From the NCBI RefSeq assembly GCF_005403045.1, contig NZ_BJCL01000017.1, positions 59,906 to 123,905 on the forward strand: a stretch of 64,000 nt of DNA. The letters are read 5' to 3'. The notes under the pieces are model-generated. The model did not search any database. It was given only the letters and a program-made list of their open reading frames with translations, and was not told where the DNA came from. Position numbers and translations under genes: made by a program. Below are positions 25,102 through 33,477 of this stretch, one piece after another. Position 1 is the stretch's first letter; each line of letters opens with the position of its first letter. Origin of the DNA: Pseudaquabacterium pictum (GTDB lineage: Bacteria > Pseudomonadota > Gammaproteobacteria > Burkholderiales > Burkholderiaceae_C).

Positions 25102-28100
25102 ATGGCAAACCGAAAAGGCCCAAAGAACCTCTCGAGCCCAGTGTCCACCTCTGGGGAGGGGGGCCACTTCGAGTCGCGCGTGCAGGCGAGCTATTTGCTC
25201 GCACTGCTGAGCGGTGACGACTCGCGCTTCCTGGCGCACAGCCAGATCACCGAGCTGAGGTTCCAGGGCCGAATCCACGGCTTCAACACTGACGACCTCA
25301 TCTGCACGGTGGAGCGCGACGACGGCAGCACTTTCAAGGTTGCCATGCAAGTCAAGCTCACCTTGAAGGCTCGTGTCTCTGACGCCCCCTTCAAGGACTC
25401 GATCACCGACGCCTGGCACGACTACGACGGCGGAGCGCAGTTCAGGCAAGACGTCGACCGAATCGTCATCGTCTACTCCCGCGACTCTGGGACCGGCACC
25501 GTTCACGCGGCCTCCCAGGTGTGTGCGAAGGCTCGGGCGGCGGCCAACTCAGCAGACTTCCTGAGAGCCGCTCTCTCGGAGGGCTACAGCTCAAGTGACC
25601 AGCGCGAGGCTCTTGCCGCCATACGCAAGGTCGTTGAGCAGGAAACCGGAGCGACGCTATCGGACGACGACCTGTATGGCTTTTGTCGGCATCTTTGGTT
25701 CCTGGAACACCGCCTCGCGACCGACGACTCAGCCGACGTCAACAACCTCATCAAGGAGATAGGCTGGGCGCTCGGCAAACACCGCCACGGAGGGCCAGCC
25801 AACGTCTGGAGAACCCTCATCACGGCTTGCGAGCGGCTCAATGAGCAGGCAGCAACTGTCACCCGGCTCACCTTACGCAGCCAGTTGGACTCGGCACAGC
25901 TGGTCGCGGATTTCGAGCGGCATCGAAACAGCCAAGCCGGCGGTGAAGCCATCGAGATCCCGCCTGCCGCAGTCCCAGCGGACCGCAAGCCCTTGGACGA
26001 CGGCCTTGCTTTCAGGGCCTCCGTGGGTGCCGCCAGTACGCCGCTCATGGACAGCGTAGCGCTCGGCGAAGCACGGCAAGACTCCGCCAATCGCTGGGCC
26101 ACCACCGAACTCGAAGGTGCGAATGACCGCATCAAGGCGTTTCTATATCAAGACGCCCTGGTCCGGCTTGCAGGCTTGGAACCGTACCTTCCTGAGTTCG
26201 ATGACTACCAGAAGTCTCGCTGGCACCTCCTGCAAGGCACCTGCCACTGGCACACAGGGGCTACGGCTAACGCGGCGCGTGACTTCCTCAAGGCGGCAGA
26301 GATCTTCCCTGACGACGAGCGAAACGCTGCTGCCAAGGTTCGGGGACTGCTACTTGCAAACAAGCTCTCAGAGGCACTAGAAGCCGGCCGCCTTGCCCGC
26401 GAGCGCTTCCCGGAGTCCATCTTCGTTTGGACCGCCACCGCGAACGCCGAGATCATCGGCGGCCTGATCCCGGATGAGAGCAGCATCCCTGCTGCTCACC
26501 GCAACAGCGCGGACGCCCTGCAGCTCATCGCGGCTGGCCTGCACAAGGCTAGCCGCCTTCAAGAGGCTGCTGACGTCTCTCTGCGTTCGCTGACAGCCGA
26601 TAAGCCGGGCTTCTACGTTCGGGCGGCGGCTCTCGCACACGTTCTGGACCTCGTGGCCCAGAACAACGTCCACGTTGCCCTCCGAGTGCTCACGGCCGAG
26701 CACAAGCGGATGCTTAAGGCGGTGAGCGACTCCCTGGAGCCTCGCGCCGAGCGGCTCTGGGCTATCCAGGCCGACGAGGCGGTGTCGGTCGTCGCCTCCA
26801 ACCTGGCGGCTGTGTACTTGCTGCAGGGCAATCCGACCGAGGCACTTGAAGTTGCCAAGGAGGCTCGCACCAACCAGCGCTCTCGTTCGGAGCTCGTCCG
26901 TGTCGAGCTTGAGGCCCTGCATGACACCGACCAAGTGCAGGCGATGTTCGCACTTGGTGTCGAAAACCTCTCGTACCTGCAAGATGGCGGCCTCGTGGCC
27001 TTGGCGCAAGTTGCAGCCAACCGCGGAGAAGCTAAGGTCGCGCAGCAGATCTTCGAGCGGACGCTGCCGCGAGAAGACATTGAGCCCGACGTCAAGGAGG
27101 TCCTGCATGCCACCAAGTGGCTCGCCATGTGGAACGCCAAGAAGCGCGCCGAGGTTGCCCAAGAGCTGCAAGGATTCGTGGTCGAGGAGTCCAACAGCAT
27201 TGCGCTGCTCGCCGCTGTCGCCCGTTTGGCACGGCCAAGCGACAAGCACAAGAGCGAGGCAGCGCTCGCGCGTGTTCGACAGTTGGCAGGCAAGAAGCCG
27301 CCCGCCGAGGTGCGGCTGCTCCTGGCTGACCTCTACTCGGACCTCAAGGACTTCAAAAGGGCTACCAAGTTCTACCAGTCGGTTTTGCCTTCAGAGGGAG
27401 CGGGAGAGCTGCACGCGCGGCTTCTCCACAGCTTGCTGCGCTCAGGCGATCGCCGAAAGGCTAAGGAGGTCCTCGAACGCCTCCCCGACGGCTGGGTCAA
27501 CAACGACGACCTGCGCTCCCTTGCGATCGAGATCGCGCGCGATGCAGGCGACTGGCCGCTGCTGACACGTCTGGCCGACGCTCAGTTCGCACGCAAGCCC
27601 GACGACATTGGCAGTTGGCTCTTCAAGTACATGGTGGGCAGCCGGGACCTTCCAGCGGCGGACCTCAAGGAGTTCATTGGCAGAGCACCCCTAGGACTGA
27701 GCGGGTCCATTCAACAAGTCTCTCAGCTCGCGTTCCTGGAGTTGCGTCTGGGCCTGCAGGGCAAGGCGGTGCAGCGTCTCTACCAGATGAGGCGCCTGAA
27801 CGCGGCCAAGATCGAGTCGGCGTCCGCTCTGATGATGGCCTACCTTGCCTACAACGAGCCGATTGCCGAGCTTCACGAGGCGCCGAACGTAGTCGCACCT
27901 GCTGTCCACGTCACGCTAGAAGGCCCTTCGGGTGCCGTCCATCTCACGGTGGACCCGCAAGAGTTGCCTGGCCTTCCCCCAGACACTGAATTCAAGCCAG
28001 CTGGCGACGCGTCAGTCCAGGAGTTCTTGGGCCGCGCTGTTGGGGACGAAGTCCGGATTGAGACCGGGTTCGGTGGCCCGCGGGTGTACCGCGTGCTGTC

Positions 28101-29508
28101 ACTGGGCTCTGCGTATGCGCGCCAATTGGCGCTCGCCCATGCCCAGGTCGAGTCCAGCGTTGAGCCGGTGCCGAACCTGTGGATGGTCCAGGTGCGCAAG
28201 GAGCCGGATGGCGAGGCCGACTTCTCGGCGGTTCACGAGACGCTCAAGCGCCAAAGTCAGCGCATACGCGAGGCGCTCAAGAGCTACCAGGAGTTGCCCT
28301 TCACGCTAGGCGGCCTTGGACGCTTGATGGGCAACAACGCCGTGGACATCGTCAAGGGCTGGATGACCGGCCTCGATGACGGACCGCTCTACGTCTGTGA
28401 TGGAAACGCAGAAGAACTCGAGAAAGCTCGCGCGGTCCTTTCGAACCCGGACAACGCCTACCTTATCGATGCACCAACGCTCACTGAGCTGGTGCTCCTC
28501 GACGCGACTGATGCGCTCTCGGCGCTCGGTGAGGTGTACGCCACCACCGAGACCGAGGGCACTCTGCGCCACAAGCTCGAAGAGCTTCGGGAAAAGGGCC
28601 CAGAGGGTCGCCTGCTGGACGATAACGGGCAGATGCGCTTTGTCGAGGTGACGCCCGAGGGAAGGGAGCATGCGCGCAGCCAGGCCCAGGCTGCAATCGA
28701 CGCTCTGGAGAACTACTGCACGGTCGTCCCCGCCTACGGCCCCGAGCACAGGCCGAAGTTCCTCGACCGGGTCGAGCGCATCCTGTCTCCAGAAGAACTG
28801 TCAGTACTCGACGCAGCACTTGAGCGAGGGTTGTGCCTCATCACGACCGATCTTCGGCTCAGGCAGATTGCTGACCAGGTTCAGGTGAGGGGCGTATGGC
28901 CACAGGTGCTGCTACAGCACGCGGCAGAGAAGGGGGTGTTGACTAGGCAGCGGTACTCATTGAGCGCGCTGCGATTGCTGCTGTCAAACCGCTCATTCGT
29001 TCCGTTGACGCCAGCAGACCTTTGGGTCTTGTTCCAGCAGAGCACGCCCTGGGTGCGCCATGGCGTAGTACGGCTCAAGGCGTACTTAGCCAAGCCGAGT
29101 GTGCACTTTGAGAGCACCTATGGAATCGTGAAGTCCTTCATCGGGCTGGCCGCTATGCAAGGCATGAGGCTGCTGGCGTTGGGCGAGGTGGTTAGGCATC
29201 TGATGGAAGGCGTCATGAGGCACAAGGACGCGACGCCAGAGACGATGCGCGAGATGCTCGAGGTCTTCCAGGCTCTGTTGGAGCCAGAGTGGCGGCCACC
29301 TTATCCCCCGCTGACCCGCTACCAGGACGCCGAGATTGAGGCGCAGTTCCGCTTCTTGGCCAGGGCCGCCCAGGAAGGCGCAATGTGGGCAAAGAAGCCC
29401 GTCGAGGATAGGCCCGTGCGGCTGATCACGCACTTTGTGACCAAGACTCCTGTGTTGCTGTATGGCATGCCAAAGGAGTCGGAAGGGGTGACGCTGGGAG
29501 ACGGTTGA
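25102..29508 (+). CDS. Giant DUF4297/Cap4-like nuclease - helical repeat - PIN domain protein
   Basis: The product is about 1468 residues from ATG 25102 (MANRKGPKNLSS, with AGG just upstream). Residues about 15-210 look like a DUF4297/Cap4-type PD-(D/E)XK domain: GGHFESRVQASYLLALLSG, Asp64-Asp65 in NTDDLIC and Gln83-x-Lys85 in AMQVKLT. A helical linker follows, then a long TPR-like array (about 330-900; AARDFLKAAEIFPDDERNAA, LYSDLKDFKRATKFYQSVLP). Residues about 1080-1290 resemble a PIN-type ribonuclease (Asp1123 in YLIDAPTLTEL, DALSALGEVYA, Asp1250 in LITTDLRLRQIA). A DNase, a repeat sensor and an RNase in one chain is typical of phage-defence effectors. I know no named system with this exact order. 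Confidence 0.75.
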   Translation: MANRKGPKNLSSPVSTSGEGGHFESRVQASYLLALLSGDDSRFLAHSQITELRFQGRIHGFNTDDLICTVERDDGSTFKVAMQVKLTLKARVSDAPFKDSITDAWHDYDGGAQFRQDVDRIVIVYSRDSGTGTVHAASQVCAKARAAANSADFLRAALSEGYSSSDQREALAAIRKVVEQETGATLSDDDLYGFCRHLWFLEHRLATDDSADVNNLIKEIGWALGKHRHGGPANVWRTLITACERLNEQAATVTRLTLRSQLDSAQLVADFERHRNSQAGGEAIEIPPAAVPADRKPLDDGLAFRASVGAASTPLMDSVALGEARQDSANRWATTELEGANDRIKAFLYQDALVRLAGLEPYLPEFDDYQKSRWHLLQGTCHWHTGATANAARDFLKAAEIFPDDERNAAAKVRGLLLANKLSEALEAGRLARERFPESIFVWTATANAEIIGGLIPDESSIPAAHRNSADALQLIAAGLHKASRLQEAADVSLRSLTADKPGFYVRAAALAHVLDLVAQNNVHVALRVLTAEHKRMLKAVSDSLEPRAERLWAIQADEAVSVVASNLAAVYLLQGNPTEALEVAKEARTNQRSRSELVRVELEALHDTDQVQAMFALGVENLSYLQDGGLVALAQVAANRGEAKVAQQIFERTLPREDIEPDVKEVLHATKWLAMWNAKKRAEVAQELQGFVVEESNSIALLAAVARLARPSDKHKSEAALARVRQLAGKKPPAEVRLLLADLYSDLKDFKRATKFYQSVLPSEGAGELHARLLHSLLRSGDRRKAKEVLERLPDGWVNNDDLRSLAIEIARDAGDWPLLTRLADAQFARKPDDIGSWLFKYMVGSRDLPAADLKEFIGRAPLGLSGSIQQVSQLAFLELRLGLQGKAVQRLYQMRRLNAAKIESASALMMAYLAYNEPIAELHEAPNVVAPAVHVTLEGPSGAVHLTVDPQELPGLPPDTEFKPAGDASVQEFLGRAVGDEVRIETGFGGPRVYRVLSLGSAYARQLALAHAQVESSVEPVPNLWMVQVRKEPDGEADFSAVHETLKRQSQRIREALKSYQELPFTLGGLGRLMGNNAVDIVKGWMTGLDDGPLYVCDGNAEELEKARAVLSNPDNAYLIDAPTLTELVLLDATDALSALGEVYATTETEGTLRHKLEELREKGPEGRLLDDNGQMRFVEVTPEGREHARSQAQAAIDALENYCTVVPAYGPEHRPKFLDRVERILSPEELSVLDAALERGLCLITTDLRLRQIADQVQVRGVWPQVLLQHAAEKGVLTRQRYSLSALRLLLSNRSFVPLTPADLWVLFQQSTPWVRHGVVRLKAYLAKPSVHFESTYGIVKSFIGLAAMQGMRLLALGEVVRHLMEGVMRHKDATPETMREMLEVFQALLEPEWRPPYPPLTRYQDAEIEAQFRFLARAAQEGAMWAKKPVEDRPVRLITHFVTKTPVLLYGMPKESEGVTLGDG

Positions 29509-29561
29509 GCAGGCGTCTGTCGATCGAATGAGAGCGGGCGGACTGGCGGGCTCGAATAGGG

Positions 29562-29585
29562 ACAAGGACCCTGGTGGGTCCTTGT
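29562..29585 (+). terminator. Hairpin after the giant nuclease gene
   Basis: A perfect 10-base stem ACAAGGACCC / GGGTCCTTGT with loop TGGT lies 54 bases after the stop at 29508. Only a weak T-run follows (TAGCTTGTG), so it may work with Rho or merely protect the 3' end. Confidence 0.55.
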
Positions 29586-29842
29586 TAGCTTGTGTGGTAC
29601 TCCCGGTTCGCGCCGCAAAGCAGCATTCATTGAGAACTTGCCCGGGCGCGAGAGGTCGCACGACCGCTTGACTTTGCATTTCGGCCTTTCACCCCTTCAA
29701 TGTTCGCCAAGCCCAATGTCCGCTTCATGCCGGGCAGCGCAAGTAGAGCTGCTTGCGGCGAGAGACCGCACTCGCTGCGCAGCAGACGACCATGAAACGC
29801 ACTCTAGATGTTTGAGTCGTCACAAGAAGCAATCCAGAATTG
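29586..29842. other. Intergenic debris
   Basis: This stretch lies between the terminator-like hairpin and the convergent TIGR02391 gene. It contains no frame with a ribosome site. The composition resembles the spacer at 24741-25101, so the giant nuclease gene is flanked by similar decayed DNA, as expected for an inserted cargo gene. Confidence 0.3.
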
Positions 29843-30745
29843 TCAACCCGCCTTTGGCAAAGAGCACGGATCAACTTCCGTCGGTGGTCGTTCAACTGCC
29901 TCTGCCTCGAATCGAAACAACTGATTCAGCACCATGAACTCAACAAGCGCAGAAACAAGATCATCGTCAGGCGTTCTGTGCGCACGCGGGTTGCGAAATG
30001 CTTGGTAGGCCCCGGTAAAGAGTTGCGCCCGGCCCGTCTGCTCTCCTGGATCGATCGGTTCGTCGCCGGCACGGCGCCAGAATAGCTTGGACTCCTCGCC
30101 CTGGAAAGCGCGCGAAAACAACTTTGACCCGTGGTCTGAGAGACCAGTGCGCTCACGCACGCGGTCTTCCAATATGCGGAAGCCAGTCAGCAACACGTTG
30201 TCAGGCTCATGGCGTAGACGCAACCCCAATGTCATAAGTCTCTGATCAAGCGCCGCAAAAGGAATACTCGGTTCGAAGCCGGCCCACACAGCGGCCGACT
30301 GATCGATTGATCCGAAAATGTTGTAGACGTAATCGAACCAGCGGCTCGGCCGAACTGGTTCCGCCGTTCCAAGAAACTCCAAATCGTCGCAAGTCAGCGC
30401 AGAAACGCTGAGTCGCTTGATCAGTTCCAGCGGCGCTTCCACTTCGTCCAGTTCGATCTTAAGAGTATCCAGAATGCAAAGCGCGCGCGCCAATGCTGAA
30501 GGGCCGGCACCGCGATATCCAGATGTGAAGCCATCCTTGACTGCGATCGGCCCTCCTCGCTGGAAGAAGAACACGAAGGCATGTCGGGTGCTGGCGGTTA
30601 TCAGCCTGACTCGATCGATGTGATCAGAAACAAGGACCAAGCGCCTGACGGCATCCACGCAATCCTCAGAAACCTCCGTGCCTGCGTATTGAATCCCAGC
30701 CAGATCAGCCAAGCGAACCACTGGATTTGTCCCTGCCTTCCGCAT
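29843..30745 (-). CDS. TIGR02391-family protein, last gene of the type I R-M operon
   Basis: The product is 300 residues from ATG 30745, with AAGG 7 bases upstream; a GTG at 30754 is possible. The C-terminal third matches the TIGR02391 (Ymh) domain: LLTGFRILEDRVRERTGL, GSKLFSRAFQGEESKLFW, GYQAFRNPRAH-like AYQAFRNPRAHRTPDDD. The N-terminal two thirds (LVSDHIDRVRLITASTRHAF) are not recognised. TIGR02391 proteins recur in defence loci, especially type I restriction clusters, without a known activity. It starts 15 bases after hsdM. Confidence 0.8.
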   Translation of the reverse strand: MRKAGTNPVVRLADLAGIQYAGTEVSEDCVDAVRRLVLVSDHIDRVRLITASTRHAFVFFFQRGGPIAVKDGFTSGYRGAGPSALARALCILDTLKIELDEVEAPLELIKRLSVSALTCDDLEFLGTAEPVRPSRWFDYVYNIFGSIDQSAAVWAGFEPSIPFAALDQRLMTLGLRLRHEPDNVLLTGFRILEDRVRERTGLSDHGSKLFSRAFQGEESKLFWRRAGDEPIDPGEQTGRAQLFTGAYQAFRNPRAHRTPDDDLVSALVEFMVLNQLFRFEAEAVERPPTEVDPCSLPKAG

Positions 30746-30760
30746 CGCGATCACCTTGCT

Positions 30761-32284
30761 TCAAGTTCTGGCGGGAAGTGCGCCGCGGCCTGGCAGCGCT
30801 GCCCCCACGTCCCTGAACGCCGCCAACGCCGCCTCCAAGTGCTCCACGATCTCCTGCTGCAACACCTCCGGCGCCGGCAGATCCTCCAGCCGATCCAGGC
30901 TGTCGTCCTTCAACCAGAAGAGATCCAGGCTCGCCTTGTCCCGCGCCACCAACTCGTCATACGGGTAGAACCGGAACCGCTCGCCCGCCTGCCGCTCGTG
31001 CCGGTTCTGCGGCCGGTAGCAGTCGACGAAATCCCGCAGGTCGGCCAGCTTCAGCGGCCGGGTCTTCAGCGTGAAGTGCTGGTTGGTGCGCAGGTCGTAG
31101 AACCAGATGCCCTTGGTGTGCACCCGGCCATCGCGCGGCGCCGCGTCGAAGAACACCACGTTGGCCTTCACGCCCTGGGCGTAGAACAGCCCCGTGGGCA
31201 GGCGCAGGATGGTGTGCACGTCGCAGGTCTCCAGCCACTTGCGGCGGATGGTCTCGCCCGCCCCGCCCTCGAACAGCACGTTGTCCGGCAGCACCACCGC
31301 GGCCCTGCCGTCGGTGCGCAGCAGGCTGACGATGTGCTGCAGGAAGTTCAGCTGCTTGTTCGACGTGGTGCACCAGAAGTCCTGCCGCTCGTAGGTCAGC
31401 GCCTCGCGGTCTTCCTCGCCCTCGGCGTTGGTGATGGTCATGCTGCTCTTCTTGCCGAAGGGCGGGTTGGCCAGCACCAGGTGCACCCGCTCGCTCGGCT
31501 CGGCGATCAGCGCGTCGCTGCGCGCAATCGCCGGCTCGCCGTCGATGTCGCCGATGGCGTGCAGGAACAGGTTCATCAGACACAGCCGCCGTGTGCCCGG
31601 CACGATCTCGTTGCCGTGGAAGGTGCTGCGCGCCAGCGCCTGCTTCTGCGTGCGGGTCAGCGGTGCCACGTCACGACCCAGCCAGTGGCCGTGTTCACGC
31701 ACCCAGGCGCCGGTGCCGGCCATCCAGTCGTTGGCCGCCAGGAAGAAGCCGCCGGTGCCGCAGGCCGGGTCGGCGATGCGCTCGCCGGGCTTGGGCCGCA
31801 TGCAGGCCACCATCGCCTGGATCAGCGCCCGCGGGGTGAAGTACTGGCCGGCGCCGCTCTTGGTGTCCTCGGCGTTCTTCTGCAGCAGGCCCTCGTACAG
31901 GTCGCCCTTGGTGTCGGCGTCCAGCCCCACCCAGTCCTGCTCGTCGATCAGCTGCACCAGGCGGCTCAGCTTGGCCGGGTCCTGGATCTTGTTCTGCGCC
32001 TTGAAGAAGATCGCGCCCAGCATGCCACCCTGCTGCCCCAGCGCGTGCAGCGTGGCCAGGTAGTGCGCCTCCAGCGGCTCGCCGCTCAGGCTGCGCAGCC
32101 CGGCCCAGTCGAAGCCGGCCGGAATGCCCACGCTGCGGCTGTACGGCGGCAGCGTGTACTCATGCGCCATCTTCAGGAAGAGCAGGTAGGTCAGCTGCTC
32201 CAGGTAGTCGCCATAGCCCACGCCGTCGTCGCGCAGCGTGTGGCAGAAGTTCCAGACGCGCTGGATCAGGGTGGAGGTGTTCAT
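30761..32284 (-). CDS. hsdM: Type I restriction-modification methyltransferase HsdM
   Basis: The product is 507 residues. The N-terminal helical HsdM_N domain is LIQRVWNFCHTLRDDGVGYG. The N6-adenine methyltransferase core has motif I ADPACGTGGFFLA and motif IV LANPPFGKKSS. It transfers methyl from SAM to adenine within the target named by HsdS, in an M2S complex. The start overlaps the DUF1016 gene stop by ATGA. All catalytic motifs are intact, so host protection should be functional. Confidence 0.96.
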   Translation of the reverse strand: MNTSTLIQRVWNFCHTLRDDGVGYGDYLEQLTYLLFLKMAHEYTLPPYSRSVGIPAGFDWAGLRSLSGEPLEAHYLATLHALGQQGGMLGAIFFKAQNKIQDPAKLSRLVQLIDEQDWVGLDADTKGDLYEGLLQKNAEDTKSGAGQYFTPRALIQAMVACMRPKPGERIADPACGTGGFFLAANDWMAGTGAWVREHGHWLGRDVAPLTRTQKQALARSTFHGNEIVPGTRRLCLMNLFLHAIGDIDGEPAIARSDALIAEPSERVHLVLANPPFGKKSSMTITNAEGEEDREALTYERQDFWCTTSNKQLNFLQHIVSLLRTDGRAAVVLPDNVLFEGGAGETIRRKWLETCDVHTILRLPTGLFYAQGVKANVVFFDAAPRDGRVHTKGIWFYDLRTNQHFTLKTRPLKLADLRDFVDCYRPQNRHERQAGERFRFYPYDELVARDKASLDLFWLKDDSLDRLEDLPAPEVLQQEIVEHLEAALAAFRDVGAALPGRGALPART

Positions 32285-33474
32285 CGTGGATTCGGCTTGC
32301 GCGCGGTGCGGCGCCTGGGCGTCGACGGGGCCGCTGCCGCCTGCTCAGGGTTGATGTCATCGGTGGCCGGGTTGGCCGGCGCGTTCGCCTCCAGCCGCGC
32401 CCGCGCATTGGCCAGCGCCTGCTGCACCCGTGCGGCAAACACCTCGCGCGGGGGCAGCACGGTCAGGTACTCGGCCACGTGGATGCCGCTCTTGTCCAGC
32501 TCCAGCAGCTCGATCTGGTCGGCCTTCTTGCCGGTGCACAGAATGATGCCCAGCGGCGGCGCGTCGCCCGGCTCCTGGTCGTACCTGGCCAGCCAGCGCA
32601 GGTACAGCTCCATCTGGCCCTTGTACTCGGGCCGGAAGTCGCCCAGCTTCAGCTCGATGGCCACCAGCCGGCGCAGGCGCCGGTTGTAGAACAGCAGGTC
32701 GATGTAGAAGTCGTCGTTGTCCAGCTGAATGCGCCGCTGCCGCGCCACGAAGCTGAAGCCCGCGCCCAGCTCCAGCAAAAAGGTCTCCAGCTCGCGCAGG
32801 ATGGCGTCCTCGATGTCCTTCTCCAGGTGCCGGTCGTGGAGCCCCAGGAAGTCGAGCAGATACGGGTCCTTGAACAGCAGCCCGGTCGATGGCGCACCGC
32901 CTTCGCGCACCGCCTGCAGCTCGCGCTCGATCACGGCCTGCGGCTGTTTGGCCACCGCCGTGCGCTCGTACAGCATCGACCCCATGCGCTCGCGCAGCAC
33001 GCGCACGGGCCAGCGGTCCATCGCGGCCAGCTGGGCGTAGAAGTCGCGCGCCAGCGGGTCTTTCAGGTAGATCAGTTCGAGGAAGTGGCTCCAGGGCAAT
33101 TGTCTAGACAGCGTCGAGACAATCTGCTCGTCGGGGAACGCGTCGGCGAAGCGCATCATGTGGCGCAGGTTCTTCTCGCTGAAGCTGCGGCCGTACTCCA
33201 GCGTCAATTGTCTAGACAGTGTCGAGACAATCCGCTCGCCATAGCTGGCGCGCTGGTCGCCCAGCACGTCGCGCCGGGCGCGCCGGCCGACACGCCAGTA
33301 CATCAGCGTCATGCCAGTGTTCACCGCGGCGGCGGCCTCGCGCCGGGCCGTCTCGATCAGGCTGCGCAGGTCGTCCAGCAGGCCCGGCGGCAGGCCGGGG
33401 GCATCGCTGGCCGGCACGGGCACCGGCAGCGCGTCGGAAGGTTGGCTGGCGGGAGGGCGGCGGTGCGTAGGCAT
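32281..33474 (-). CDS. DUF1016 / YhcG-like PD-(D/E)XK nuclease inside the hsd operon
   Basis: The product is 397 residues. The DUF1016 N-terminal domain (LLDDLRSLIETARREAAAAV, RASYGERIVSTLSRQLTLEY) is followed by the family's second IVSTLSRQL block, then WSHFLELIYLKDPLARDFYA. The C-terminal PD-(D/E)XK nuclease has FYIDLLFYN and VAIELKLGDF. A K/R/P tail ends the protein. It lies 3 bases after hsdS and overlaps hsdM by ATGA, so it is made with the restriction enzyme. DUF1016 proteins are often found as riders in R-M operons. Two near-identical 25-base palindromes encode the two IVSTLSRQL blocks. Confidence 0.9.
   Translation of the reverse strand: MPTHRRPPASQPSDALPVPVPASDAPGLPPGLLDDLRSLIETARREAAAAVNTGMTLMYWRVGRRARRDVLGDQRASYGERIVSTLSRQLTLEYGRSFSEKNLRHMMRFADAFPDEQIVSTLSRQLPWSHFLELIYLKDPLARDFYAQLAAMDRWPVRVLRERMGSMLYERTAVAKQPQAVIERELQAVREGGAPSTGLLFKDPYLLDFLGLHDRHLEKDIEDAILRELETFLLELGAGFSFVARQRRIQLDNDDFYIDLLFYNRRLRRLVAIELKLGDFRPEYKGQMELYLRWLARYDQEPGDAPPLGIILCTGKKADQIELLELDKSGIHVAEYLTVLPPREVFAARVQQALANARARLEANAPANPATDDINPEQAAAAPSTPRRRTARKPNPR
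33099..33231. repeat. Two palindromic coding repeats in the DUF1016 gene
   Basis: Near-identical 25-base elements lie at 33099-33123 and 33207-33231. Each has arm ATTGTCTAGACA, a central G and an arm ending GAGACAAT (10 of 12 and 11 of 12 bases pair). Both code on the minus strand for IVSTLSRQL. The protein repeat is a known family feature, but identity at DNA level exceeds what protein conservation needs. Confidence 0.6.
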
Positions 33475-33477
33475 AGT

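Noticed and set aside
30581..32689. A 702-codon plus-strand frame over hsdM and DUF1016
   Set aside because: It is antisense to two coupled genes with intact active sites, and the product is His/Gln/Arg-rich without a fold.
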